A DNA stretch of 64,000 nt from Balanoglossus misakiensis (taxonomy: Eukaryota; Hemichordata): positions 12,338,001 to 12,402,000 of the forward strand of contig CM082577.2 in assembly GCA_040954595.2 (NCBI GenBank), read 5' to 3'. Below the pieces are notes generated by a model. The model had not been told where the DNA came from. It saw only the letters and a list, made by a program, of their open reading frames with translations, and made no database searches. Made by a program: the position numbers and the translations under genes. Shown piece after piece: positions 8,011-18,613 of the stretch (position 1 is the stretch's first letter; every line of letters begins with the position of its first letter).

Positions 8011-10929
8011 TCAGTTGGCCACGGGTTGGTAGGATGTACAAATGCAATACAATTTGTCAGATGTTTGTCCATCAGATGAGTTAGTCCTGTTTTTGTTTTT
8101 CTCTAGATTGGACTTGTACTTTACTATCCATGATGGTAGTTTCTCTTGTTTGCACAAGGTTAGTCTATCATGGTTCACAGTAATAATCATCCTGGGTAAT
8201 TTAACTCTGAATATGAATGGTGTTCTTTGTTCTATTATTACACCTGGACCCTTCCATGGTTTTGAAAGTTTCCTACATTTTCCAGGTTTTGTAGCGGTAT
8301 CCAATATATATACACAGTCTCCCACGTGATATGTATGAATATTCGCTTTAATATCGTAGTCACGTTTCATTCGTTTCTGGCTCGTTTTTAGAGTTTCGCG
8401 AGCGACTTCGTGAGCAAATTTAATGGCATTTTCTAATTCTACTACGTAAGTGTCCTCTGATTGACATCTGTTGTTAGATAAATTGCCAAACATTAGATCT
8501 GCGGGATGATTTACTTCCCGTCCGAGCATCAACCTATTGGGTGTGAACCCAGTTTGACGATTTACGGATGATCTCAATGCGCCTGCTATTTGGTGCAGAT
8601 ATTTGTCCCATTTATTTTGCGAATTGCCAATAAAACACCTAACGGCATCCATTAGGGTTCGATTGTAACGTTCTACTTGGCCATTAGCAGAGGGTCGGTA
8701 CGGTGTAGTCCTGGCTTTGTGTATTTTGAGTACCTCACAAATGGCAGTAAACAATTTACTCTCAAAGTTCCTACCCTGATCAGTAAATATCTGAAACGGG
8801 TAGCCAAAACGAGAAAAGAATTCGTTCACTGCCGCTTGCGCAGTGACTTCTGCAGTTTGTGATGGAAGCGGTACACATTCTACCCACTTTGTAAACTGAT
8901 CTACCATGACTAAGATGTGTTCGTTTCCCTTGTCTGTCTTTGGCAGAGGCCCCAAGAAATCTAGGTGCACTCGTTCCATGGGACTGCTTGCATGGTAGTT
9001 AGTTAATGTACACTTTGCGTGTCGGGTGGGTTTCTTATTTTGACTACAAATATCACAAGAGGTAACGAATCGACGTACATCCTGTGACACTCCGTACCAA
9101 TAATACTTATTCATCACCCGTATTCTAGTGCGCGTTATACCCTGATGACCTGACGATGGCAAATTATGATTCATTTCAAGTATTTCAGCTTGTAATGATC
9201 TAGGGATTACCAACAGCTTTCTTTGGTCATCCTCTCCCACTCTCCAAAGGACACCATTTTCCAAGAGGTATAGTTCCCTGTTAATCCAGTAATTTTTTGC
9301 TGCTGGACTAGCCAAAAACAGTTTCCCTTCGGAAGGTGTTTCCTTTGAGCGTAACCAAGATAACAAAATATCAAGATCTCGGTCGTCTGATTGAGCCTCC
9401 ATAAGGTTATTGCTACCATAACTAGAGACTTCCGCTCTTATGGAATCGGCTCGAGTCATAACATATACTTTGGGATACATGTGGGAGTTTTGTTCAAGGC
9501 ATGGCTTTGATACAATCTCTAAATTTGTATGGTGAGTTTCACTTTCTTGTTCTCTCTCATGAGTTTCCGCTGGTATATGTTCCCTTACCACAGGATCCCA
9601 CAACCAGTCTAGACCATAACTGTAATCAATGTCTCCACCTGGATCCCCATTACCAGGTGATGTAGGATGAACACATTGTATTTCTTTTTGAATGCCAGTG
9701 CCTTGCGCCAATGGTACAACGTCATCGACCTCATCGATAAATCTTGCCCAATTTCGGTGGACGCGCTTACAGTATTTGCAACCTCCACAGGGCAGGTCGC
9801 CTGGTTCTATATTGTGTTTGTACTCCTGACACCCGATATCAACGGGTATCCTTGATAACGCATCGGCGTTACAATGTTTTTTCCCTGGGCGATGTTCTAC
9901 GGTCATATTGTATTGACTCAATTCTTCCAGCCACCTAGCAAGTTGTCCCTGTGGGTCTTTGAAACGTAGTAACCATAGTAAACTGCTATGGTCCGTCCTC
10001 ACTGTGAAGTGATTACCCAACAGGTAATGTCTAAATTGGCGTGTGAAACGTACTATAGCCAGCAGTTCTTTACGCGTAGTGCAATAACGCCTTTGTTCAT
10101 TTGTTAAAGCAAAACTGCCATAGGAGATTACTTTCTCCTCACTCTTTTGGACTTGGATGAGTTCTGCACCAATTGCGACATCGGAGGCGTCTGTGTCTAA
10201 AATAAAAGGGTCTTCAGTATTGGGAAGTGCGAGTACCGGAGCTGACACCAGCGAACTTTTAATATTCTCAAATGATTCTTGCTGTTCTTTGCCCCATACA
10301 AATGCCTTCTTCCCAGTCACTTGATATAATGGTGTTGCTATATCCGCAAACCCTTTGATAAATGAACGATGGTAATTTGCCAAACCTAAGAATTTCTCCA
10401 CGTCTTTAGTACTTCGTGGAATTGGCCATTTTTCTACAGCTTCAACAGACGAATCTTCTAATTGTATTCCCCCTTGTTGAACAATTCTACCCAAGAACCC
10501 TACTTTACGCTGAAAGAGTTCGCATTTGCGTAGTTTTAGCCTCAGCTGATATTCTCGGAATCGTTGGAAGACGTTCCGTAAGTTCTTTAAGTGATCCTGG
10601 TATGAAGATCCAAGAACAAGAATATCATCTAAGAAAGCTAGCACCACGTCCCAGGTAAGACCTCTCATAACTAAGTTCATTACCCTGGCGAAGGTAGCTG
10701 GTGCATTACACAAACCAAAAGGCATACGTGTGAACTCAAACAAACCATACTTTGTAGTAAAGGCTGTTTTATGCTGGTCGGCTGGATCAATTCCTATCTG
10801 CCAATATGCTGAATTAGCATCTAATTTCGAGAACCACTCGTTCCCAGCGAGTGTGTCCATACATTCTTCTACCAAAGGGAGAGGAAATACATCTTTAACT
10901 GTGATATTATTCAAAGCACGATAATCCAC
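8011..10929 (-). CDS. pol: pol, 3' part: RT (remainder), RNase H, integrase
   Basis: The reading frame continues from the segment above it, so the first residue of this open part is not a natural start. Counting from 10929, the RT active site AFLDDIL is at residues 98-104 and PFGLCNAPATF at 70-80. RNase H has TDASD (D247 or neighbour), KELL (E288) and RTDHSS (D313). A CGGCKYC cluster at 381-387 sits between RNase H and integrase. Integrase has an HHCC zinc site (H588, H595, C625, C628), catalytic D657 (HLDFLG), D717 (FTDQGR) and E753 (NGQVERYN), and a chromodomain-free basic tail. RNase H before integrase marks the Gypsy group. The frame is open for 972 codons, so decay is limited to the break just upstream. 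Confidence 0.95.
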   Translation of the reverse strand: MDYRALNNITVKDVFPLPLVEECMDTLAGNEWFSKLDANSAYWQIGIDPADQHKTAFTTKYGLFEFTRMPFGLCNAPATFARVMNLVMRGLTWDVVLAFLDDILVLGSSYQDHLKNLRNVFQRFREYQLRLKLRKCELFQRKVGFLGRIVQQGGIQLEDSSVEAVEKWPIPRSTKDVEKFLGLANYHRSFIKGFADIATPLYQVTGKKAFVWGKEQQESFENIKSSLVSAPVLALPNTEDPFILDTDASDVAIGAELIQVQKSEEKVISYGSFALTNEQRRYCTTRKELLAIVRFTRQFRHYLLGNHFTVRTDHSSLLWLLRFKDPQGQLARWLEELSQYNMTVEHRPGKKHCNADALSRIPVDIGCQEYKHNIEPGDLPCGGCKYCKRVHRNWARFIDEVDDVVPLAQGTGIQKEIQCVHPTSPGNGDPGGDIDYSYGLDWLWDPVVREHIPAETHEREQESETHHTNLEIVSKPCLEQNSHMYPKVYVMTRADSIRAEVSSYGSNNLMEAQSDDRDLDILLSWLRSKETPSEGKLFLASPAAKNYWINRELYLLENGVLWRVGEDDQRKLLVIPRSLQAEILEMNHNLPSSGHQGITRTRIRVMNKYYWYGVSQDVRRFVTSCDICSQNKKPTRHAKCTLTNYHASSPMERVHLDFLGPLPKTDKGNEHILVMVDQFTKWVECVPLPSQTAEVTAQAAVNEFFSRFGYPFQIFTDQGRNFESKLFTAICEVLKIHKARTTPYRPSANGQVERYNRTLMDAVRCFIGNSQNKWDKYLHQIAGALRSSVNRQTGFTPNRLMLGREVNHPADLMFGNLSNNRCQSEDTYVVELENAIKFAHEVARETLKTSQKRMKRDYDIKANIHTYHVGDCVYILDTATKPGKCRKLSKPWKGPGVIIEQRTPFIFRVKLPRMIITVNHDRLTLCKQEKLPSWIVKYKSNLEKNKNRTNSSDGQTSDKLYCICTSYQPVAN

Positions 10930-10935
10930 ACACCA

Positions 10936-12297
10936 TCATACTGATCCATCCCTTTTTCTGACTAAAACAGGAGCTGATGCCCAGTCCGATATCGACGGTT
11001 TAATAACACCAGCCTCTTGCATTTTCTTTAAATGTGTTTCCTCCTCTTGAGCAAAACGTATCGGCGTTCGTCTCAAACGTTGCTTAATGGGCTTTTCATT
11101 TCCTGTACTAATCTTATGTTTAATAGCAGTGAAATTGCCTAAGTCGTAATCGTTTTCAGCAAACACATCTTGGTATTCATATAATAACTTCTGCAGTTCC
11201 TCCGCTTCATGATCATTTAGATGTGTGCTGGAGCGCAAAAATAGGCTTTGTAAATATTGGGGCAATACATTCATTTCTCCCGTTTTTACATTGGTTGTCA
11301 CTTGCCCCACATGTGTGATGTCATCAGGAACTTCAGGAGACACCAAAGTGGTCGAAACTGCCCTGGCTATTATCTTCCCAGAACAGATTGTAACTTTACC
11401 AGGTGATGGGTTTACCAGACAAACTACTGGATGTTCCGCACCCTCCTGATAAATCCTTGGGATTACTACCCTTTGATCATGTTCCGGTTCAATGATATAC
11501 TCTGGTAATCTTTTATCCATGTTACAAGAAATTCTGACCACATGGAAAGGTGGAATTTCGATCGACTCAGGGACAGTTACTTTGGCTACCAAAGGTTGCT
11601 TTGAATTCCCCTTGTATGACATTTTCACTACGTTTTTGCCTATCCTAAGCTGCTCTTTGTCAAAAAGAACTTGGGCTCCACTTGGTTTTAGGATATCTAA
11701 ACCAAGCAACATATCGTTCCCAATGGGCGCAACGTATAGGTTTTCTTGGAAACACTGGCTGCCCAATTTTATTTCTATTGGACCAGCAACAAACGCTTGC
11801 ATTTGCAATTCTCTTCCTGCGGTCTGCATGGATACTTTCTTTATGATGCGTGGTTTAATATTGAAGCTGTTGTATAATCTATCCGATATTATAGTCACTT
11901 CAGCCGCTGTGTCGACTATAGCGTGAGTTAGACACCCATTCAACTGTATTGGTACAGTATACATCGAACCAGAGCTGATGTGACATATCACGATTTTCTC
12001 CTGGTTCGCCTTTGTGCTTTCTGTTTCTGATGTGTTTTTCCCTCCCATTTTTCTGTTTTCCGAATCCGTTTCTACGGATGCAGAACTCGGAATATGCAGA
12101 GTCTTATTCCCGTGTCGACGGAAATCAGATTCATCACTATCGTAATCATCTTGCCTATTACCTGTCTCTACAGGTGATAGTAAAGATGATTTACATTGTT
12201 TCTGAGGCCCCCTAATGATCGAGCGGGTCAAGCTTAGGCCTCGTCCGCCGACCCGTTGTCGTTTTCCTCGACAAATTGTACTTGTTTTCTTGCTGAC
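10936..12297 (-). pseudogene. pol: pol, 5' part: protease and RT start, ended by an in-frame TGA
   Basis: The frame opens at 12297 and overlaps the end of gag by about 64 nt, so pol would be reached by ribosomal frameshifting. The retropepsin-like domain has the active-site string IVDTAAEV, with Ala where most aspartic proteases have Gly, followed by the later hydrophobic-Gly motif LLGLDIL. Then come the RT N-terminal region (ending VRKRDGSV) and a TGA at 10938-10936 in the middle of the conserved block. Pol resumes in the same frame directly after it. The stop makes this copy defective unless it is read through. Confidence 0.85.
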
Positions 12298-12399
12298 TCA
12301 TTTTTTGCTGGAGACATTTGAGGGCAATTTCTTTTGTAATGTCCCATGTTGCCACAGTGGAAGCAACCCCTGCTGTTTGGAGAAGGAGATCGGCTAGTA
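12234..12399 (-). CDS. gag: gag C-terminus: nucleocapsid CCHC knuckle
   Basis: The minus strand encodes CFHCGNMGHYKRNC at 12365-12324, a perfect C-x2-C-x4-H-x4-C knuckle. The frame ends at TAA 12236-12234. It is cut off from the capsid part by the MITE at 12400-13239. An AGGAAAAC string (12269-12261) in the gag-pol overlap is a possible slip site for a -1 shift into pol; that is inference. Confidence 0.85.
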
Positions 12400-13239
12400 C
12401 AGTAGAACGTCGATTATCCGCACGTCGATTATCCGCATTGTTCGGTCATCCGAACTCACTCTGTGTCCCCCGAAAAGTCTACCTGTACTAGGCGTATACC
12501 TTGTTAACCATTGTTGATATTCACGGCCCTCGCTGTCAAAGGAAGGCATCATACAGCACTTTCCTCTTTTAAAAAGTTATTTCTTTAAACAACCTTACCG
12601 CCCATTAGCCTTTTGTTTTAATTAAAGTGTTAATGTTTTGTATCCCCGGGTATGAATCATTTGGATGCAATCGCAAGAGGTGTGAAAATAAACAGCTCGA
12701 CAATGGCACGGTTCGTCAGCCGCAAAGCTTTGCCAGCCTTGCTAAAAGGTTGCGACCGATGGTCGGCTTCTTCATTAAACGTTCGCGGCATTTTGTCAAA
12801 ACTTGAAAGTGTTAACTAGTTCGGTAGAAGTGTTTAAAAACCCTTGGGTTTTGGGAAATTTCACCATTTGTAATTCCAGTAGTGATCTGCCGAGAAACAT
12901 CGAACCGACCGACATCGCATTGCTTCCGCCATTACTGTCCATGCCATCATGGCTATGTCATGAAGCGAGCGTCACATGCTCGACCTCACGTCGTCATTCT
13001 TGTATTTATTTTTTACTTTCTCATAATTTTACTTTGTGCAGTATTTGAAACCATCCAAATTTACTTAGAAATAAAAATAGAATGGAAAACGATGTGTCTT
13101 GTCTACTATGGACGGGTTTATGTATGCGTGTTATATGTCAGATGTGACCCCGCCCCCCTAAGTTTGCGTATCCGAACCGATCGCATAACCGAACCAAAAG
13201 CCTGTCCCCCTAGCTGTTCGGATAATCGACGTTCTACTG
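12400..13239. mobile_element. pogo/Tigger-like MITE inserted in gag
   Basis: Perfect 21-bp terminal inverted repeats (CAGTAGAACGTCGATTATCC + G) and a TA duplication on both sides (12398-12399, 13240-13241). The CAGT start and TA target are typical of the pogo/Tigger branch of Tc1-mariner elements. The first 21 bp are followed by a second copy of CGTCGATTATCCG. It is 840 bp long with no transposase. It separates the gag capsid region from the CCHC knuckle and is younger than the retrotransposon insertion or its source copy. Confidence 0.9.
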
Positions 13240-13241
13240 TA

Positions 13242-14797
13242 TATCGACTCCTCTCTGTTAATTTACCGACGACACGTTTCATCTGCGTGTCGACTGACTC
13301 CCACATAGTGGTCATTTTTGTCATTTGGGCTTCAACTTGGGCCATATGTCTTTCCATGGTTTTGACTACATCAGTAATATTATGGTCCCTTGCTGGTCGA
13401 CGGTTACCCATGTCTTGGTGATTTCGTGTATCATGTTGATTTGACATGGACGAATGACGCGTCACGGCCTGCACTGAGACCAATTCATCCTCTTGGTCTC
13501 TTTCTGGGGTGATATATCTCACCTCTTTGCGCTGTTTCCCATAAATAGCCTTATGGTTGTGCTGGTACCAACGCATACAATCGATTGCATCCTCGATGGT
13601 TTTTGGACGCTGATTGGCTATATATTGGCCAGCTTCCTTGTCCGTCGAGCCCTGACAAAATCGCATTACTGCTTGTTTGTACATGTGTTCGTCAGATACA
13701 TCACTATAGGCCCTCACCGCGAGCGATAGTACTCTATCAGCCCAGTCCTCGAGAACTTCGTCGGGCTGTTGCCGTGCTTGTTGAAATTCAACTTGCGCGG
13801 TCTCCGGTAATTCACGGAAACCAAATCGGCGTTCTAATTTCCGCATTACATGGTCAAAACTGATACTGGTATCTCGTTCGACCAGTAATGTGTAATAGTC
13901 GCTCGCTTTCCCTTCAAGAAACCAGCACAAGTAATCCTTACGCACGTCAGCTGACCACTGACTAGCATTAGCATATTTGAGAAATTTCGTCTTGAAGGTT
14001 CTCCAGTTTGAGGTTCCATTATAAATTAATGTTTTGGGAATGCTTGACGGCTTCGGAAAAGAGTTTGTTGTTCGCTCTTCAAATCCGTTGCCGCCATTAA
14101 CATTCCCGGATCCTCGTCTATAGGTATGTCCGGATGGATATATTTCGGAGACCTGGGGATCATATTCCCGGATATCTCGAGATGACATTGGCGTATAATG
14201 ATGGTCGGGTTCGCGAGGGGAAGACCTGCTATCACTAAATACAGGTTGTAGATAGGGAGTCGGTGATCTGCTGTGGCGTCTTCGTTCATATTCTGGTGAC
14301 TGAGTCAGATCTATTGAATAATATTGTTGACGTGGTGTTCTCTCCCTACTTTCCCTATTTACTCTACTGAGTGGTCCGCGGTTTTCGTTTCTACGATCAC
14401 GGTCATCCTCGCGAAGCGAATACGGATCTCTGTCTCTCATGGAGACTCCGTTTTTATATTCACGGGAATTTTCATCCCAAGTCAAATTGGTTTGTCTATT
14501 CACTCCCGAATTTCGACGGGTGTTGGTAGCGAAATCGTCTCCGCTTTGTTCGTTCTTTAGATTGACGATTTTAGCTACGTTTTCATGAATTTGTTTTTCT
14601 CTTTCCATCCATACGACTTTGTCCTGTTTTATTTCAGCTCTATCATCACCATTATCCTCTCTTTCCGTATCTCCCTTTACTTTATCTGAAGCGTATGTAC
14701 GGTCTTCTTCAGTTTCATTTTCGCTCGCGCTTTGGTGTTCGTTGGTAGCGGTTTGGTCCTCGAATATGACTATGCATATGACGCAGCATTTCCTCGG
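13242..14797 (-). CDS. gag: gag: acidic linker and capsid-like region (interrupted)
   Basis: Open from the TAA at 14800-14798 down to the MITE. The first ATG is at 14608, but the acidic stretch upstream (EDQTATNEHQ, then ENETEED) looks coded too. An Arg/Asp/Ser-rich region is followed by a retrotransposon capsid-like domain (TLIYNGTSNWRTFKTKF, then LCWFLEGKASDYY, then FGFRELPETAQ). This is the familiar Gypsy Gag pattern of tryptophans and 'F...R' helices. The translation beyond 13240 is MITE sequence. The frame does not match the helix-hairpin-helix start at 14912; a one-base frame change lies between about 14717 and 14797. Confidence 0.8.
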
Positions 14798-14912
14798 TTA
14801 CCCTGCCGAATTTTTTTCTGAGGTGTGTGATCTTTTTGGCTATATGTTTGCCAATCCCCGGGAGTTTTAATAACTCCTCATACGAGCACTCGTTGATGTT
14901 TATTTCTGACAT
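14715..14912 (-). CDS. gag: gag N-terminus: helix-hairpin-helix domain
   Basis: A 65-residue ORF starting MSEININECSYEELLKLPGI. The pattern INEC.YEELLKLPGIGKHIAKKI is a helix-hairpin-helix DNA-binding motif as in ComEA-like and helicase-associated proteins, with LPGIGKHIA as the hairpin. Its position just after the leader and just before the acidic/capsid frame makes it the natural start of Gag, now out of frame in this copy. A nucleic-acid-binding fold at the Gag N-terminus is unusual. Confidence 0.65.
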   Translation of the reverse strand: MSEININECSYEELLKLPGIGKHIAKKITHLRKKFGRVTEEMLRHMHSHIRGPNRYQRTPKRERK

Positions 14913-15937
14913 CTTTTAAATAAGCACAAATTATGCGTATTGGGGTGTAACGGGGAATTAATAAATACTATTTAAATCCCTTATTATTCTAAAAGTGGAA
15001 AAAATGTTCGGGCTTAGTACCCTTTATTTATTTAAAGAATCCCTAGCTAATAACAATAAATATTCTATATTGATTTAAAAAATAAAATGTTAGTTTGGCC
15101 TTAATTATATATCGTATATGAATAGAAATGATCCTGATATATAAAAAATTATTTTGTAGCACTAGTTTTCAAAAATTCGTTGCTTTCTTATGATACCGAG
15201 AACAACGGTGACGTCAGAGAAGCAACGAACGACCACAGCCTGTGCGCGTGACCCTAAGCGCGCGAATTTTTCCGTACGAGAAAAAAGAATTTGTAAAACA
15301 ACTTCTAAAAATGAAATTTTTCAAACAACAACACAGTTATTTTTTCTTTTTTAAATAATAGACAAAACTGGAGATGATGATTCCAGTTTTCTGTGAGTCA
15401 CCGTGAATATTTTGCGGTGATTACTTACGGCACCTGTTGCTCGTTATATACGCGAGCTTGTCACAGTTGTCGAGATAAAAAAAAATTTGAAAGAGCCGTA
15501 AAATTCTTAAAAAACGTTTTTAGAAAGTGAAATTTCAGGACAAAGTTCTTTAACTATAAATGTTCAAAACTGGTCCAAAATTTTTTATTTTGCAAAAATC
15601 AAAAAAGTTTTACGGCCTCTTGAAAATTTGTCTATTTTATCGTTTTCTATATTTCGCGCGTGATGTGCACAGCACTGGGTCGGGTTTTTTCTTTTTCTTG
15701 AAAAAAAATTTCCTGGGAGGAAATTCCACAAAAAGTACAATAATTCAGTGAAGAACAATAAAAACTATCTAGTGCTACTAATTTTTATATCGGTATCATT
15801 CACGGAATTAGTAAAAAATTATTTGAAAAAAAAAAAAAAAAAATTGTTGGTGCGCGTGATCGTGAAAAGAGCACGGAACACAACGCAAACCTGAGTAAAT
15901 CTCGGCAAAGGCTCGAAAAATTTACTCGCAGCGCCAA
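14913..15937 (-). other. 5' leader of the LTR element with primer-binding site
   Basis: About 1 kb of noncoding, A/T-rich sequence with one GC-rich island (15180-15270). On the minus strand, one base inside the LTR, it reads TGGCGCTGCGAG (15936-15925), starting with the TGG that pairs with a tRNA CCA end. I could not assign the tRNA. Confidence 0.6.
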
Positions 15938-16225
15938 TGTAGTGTTTACACTGACACTAATACTGTTGCTAAGTGTAAGGATACACCTACCTAGCTCTAA
16001 GTAGCTATGAAGTCACTTGGACTGGTACTAGTGGTAGTTAGGCGGATCGGCCGGATGAGCACGTATACGCACGTCTGGTCGGTTTGGGGGTTCGGATAGC
16101 AAGTGAAGCAGCCGACGGAAGAGCGAGGGATCCCGGATGTAACGTCATCCTCGTAACACTTCGGAATGCTTCGGGAGTTGAGGGATATGATCGGCGCTAT
16201 GACGCAATAACCTCGTTCCACAACA
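15938..16225 (-). repeat. 5' LTR of the Gypsy-type element
   Basis: Partner of 5570-5857. On the minus strand it runs TGTTGTGGAACG ... ACACTACA. It would hold the promoter of the element. CCTA follows at 16226-16229. Confidence 0.95.
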
Positions 16226-17291
16226 CCTACATTGGGCTTCAAACAAATATTTACCCATGCACAGAATGCCAGGTTTACCGTACGTGACTACGTGTGAGGA
16301 GCTCAGCTGACGTATTTGTATTTTTTCTTTCCTTATCGTGGGATATAAGTAGACTTTTCGAAAATGCCAAGTGTAACTTCGAAACCACTTCCCTTTATTC
16401 GCTGATGATATATGCAATAAATACAACATTTGTGTCTGAAAGCGAGCGATTTGTCATCATTGCATTGGGTTGATAAATAATAATAATATTAATTTATTTA
16501 TTAAACAGTGTTCAAAATACTACTACAAAATACAGAATGAAGAGTTAAAAATACAACAAAATACAGAATAAATTGTCAACTCAGACAGCTAAAATAAAAC
16601 AGTCAACTGCAACACCACCACCACAAAAATCAGTCTTCATCAATCTGAAAGAACAATAAAATAAAAAAAGTGAGTTTACTTGACGGGCAAACTTTCACAA
16701 AATAATTGTTAGGGTTTAGTAAAACTCGGGAGTACATATCAGCAATCAAAATTTCTTCGCACGAGAGAGGAGGGAAAACTACGCAGCCGGTTCAATCCCA
16801 TGATCAAGCCTGCGCCAGCGTATATACGTACACATGCATGCTGTCTTCTCCCGCCATTTTGCAGAAGAAGTGGCGCTCACGGGTTGAAAAGTAAACAAAA
16901 TGGCGCTCACATGTTGAAAAGTAAACAAAATTGAACTGTTCATATCGTCACTATGAAAGCTTGGAAGTGAATGAAAACTCAAAGAGAGGGAGTTTGATGT
17001 CTATATTTTGATAAAAGTTTGAAATTTCGGGGTAAAATCCATGTGTAACGGTCAGCTTAAAAATAATCGAGAGGATGTCAACGCTATGTGTTTTTTCACA
17101 GTCGTCAGAAATTTCGTGATTACAAAGAAACTACACGACAGAAGTTGCCAAAAAATCATTCAGTAACAATCCAGTATACCTACCTTCAAGTGAATCCACA
17201 GTTTTGTCTTAAAATAATCCACATCGCCTGAAAACACCTATACTTTTTGAAGTCTGCAAATTCACTGGCATTGACAAAACTATAAAATAAT
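16226..17291. other. intronic DNA right of the LTR element, no gene seen
   Basis: AT-rich spacer. It has a doubled 'aatggcgctcac' motif near 16870-16930 and the second copy of the 29-bp string at 17042-17070. Short ORFs are not supported. Confidence 0.5.
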
Positions 17292-17432
17292 GAGAATAAT
17301 GAACGCCCCAAAGACCCATAATGATCTCAAGCACACATTGTGCTCCATAATATACTCGGCTTCGCCTCGTATATTATGACGCACAATGTGTGCTTTCGTC
17401 CATTATGGGTCTTTGGGGCGTTCATTATTCTC
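17292..17432. repeat. 141-bp near-perfect foldback
   Basis: GAGAATAATGAACGCCCCAA at the left end is mirrored by TTGGGGCGTTCATTATTCTC at the right end. The arms continue almost to the centre (CTCGGCTTCGCCTCG). A few internal mismatches. It is a MITE or hairpin insertion without coding capacity. Confidence 0.85.
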
Positions 17433-17539
17433 TAACCATAAACCTTTAGGACGACTAATTCCTTGGCTTCATTCATGTTAAATTACGGGGATTCCAGCAG
17501 TAGTCCAGTCGACAGTCCTATATGCTCAATGGTGAACCT

Positions 17540-18200
17540 AGAAATGTTCTTTCCTATGAAGTTTTTTTGCTGATTTGCATTCATATGGGTCCCTAAAGCA
17601 ATTTTAGCTTAGTTGCCAAAATGGCAACTTTGGGCAATTCTTCTAACTTGCATAATCAAAAATGGCCGCCAAACACATTCTCTAAAATTAACATTTTGCC
17701 CAGTTTGGCTCAAAATGGTGTGTAATAAATCATTTTAGGGATTTGCTTCATATGGGCAGCTAAAACAACACAATTTTAATGTCAAAAAGAGAGTTACGGG
17801 CAACTTTCCTAATTTGCATAATCAAAAATGGCCGCCGAATACCTTTAAAATTTAAAGTTTGCTCTGTTTGTCCAAAAATGATGTGTTATGCCTCATTTTC
17901 AGGATTTTCATTCACATGGGCATCTAAAACAACTTCGACTTGGTTGCCATGGCAGTATTGGACAACTCTCCTAATTTGCATAATCCAAGATGGCCGCCGA
18001 TTGCCTTTAAAATTAACATTATGCCCCGTTTCTCCCTAAATGATGTGTTATGCCTCATTTTCATGATTTTCATTCACATGTGTATCTTAAACAATTTAGA
18101 CTTGGTTACCATGGCAGTATTTGGCAACCCTTCTAATTTGCATAATTCAAAATGGCCGCGAAACATCTTTTCGGGAATGTAATTTTGCCGTTCTTGTCCC
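17540..18200 (+). repeat. four tandem units of about 163 bp
   Basis: Each unit has 'taatttgcataat', then 'aatggccgcc' (near 17661, 17827, 17990, 18151), then 'ttttcattcacatgggc'. Copies are diverged. ORFs across the array are repeat readings. Confidence 0.85.
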
Positions 18201-18613
18201 AGGATCATGTGAAAAACCTCATTTTATTTTCATTACAGTTGAGCAACCATTACTGATGTTAATTTATTCAATACAGGTCACTTCAGTGTAAAAATTGCCG
18301 AGCCAATATTAAATTTGACCTCCTGGTTGACGATGACTGGACAATTTGAACACCTTGTTATTTATCTTGGGGTTTGCCAAATCATGCTTAACAAATATCC
18401 ATTGTAGCACAATATATTTATGTATGACCAAAAAATGTTAAATATTAATCATGTATTTCCCCCAATTTTTTTAAATGTGCTGTCCTCGAGGAGAGTTTAC
18501 AATGTTTTGAACTTAGCAAAACCTACTGTAGTAAGCGGGTGTTTTCAATCAAATGGCACTAATTTTTTCTTATCAAATGTTGAATGAGTAATTACTCTTT
18601 AAAGTGCTTATGA

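Larger units (their letters stand above)
5570..16225 (-). mobile_element. Gypsy-type (Ty3-like) LTR retrotransposon, 10.66 kb, defective
   Basis: Two 288-bp direct repeats (TGTAGTG...CACAACA as read on the + strand) bound the unit, and a 4-bp direct repeat CCTA flanks it (5566-5569 and 16226-16229). Transcription would run on the minus strand: leader with primer-binding site, gag (helix-hairpin-helix domain, capsid-like region, CCHC knuckle), pol in the order protease-RT-RNase H-integrase (the Gypsy order), a third ORF, tandem repeats, a polypurine tract and the 3' LTR. Nearly identical LTRs imply a young insertion, yet this copy is inactive as it stands. There is a frame change in gag, an 840-bp MITE inside gag and an in-frame TGA in the RT. 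It lies in the first large intron of the host gene, in antisense orientation. Confidence 0.93.

Noticed and set aside
12882-13421. 179-codon + strand ORF across the MITE and gag
   Set aside because: It spans the MITE end into antisense gag, so it cannot be an evolved gene.
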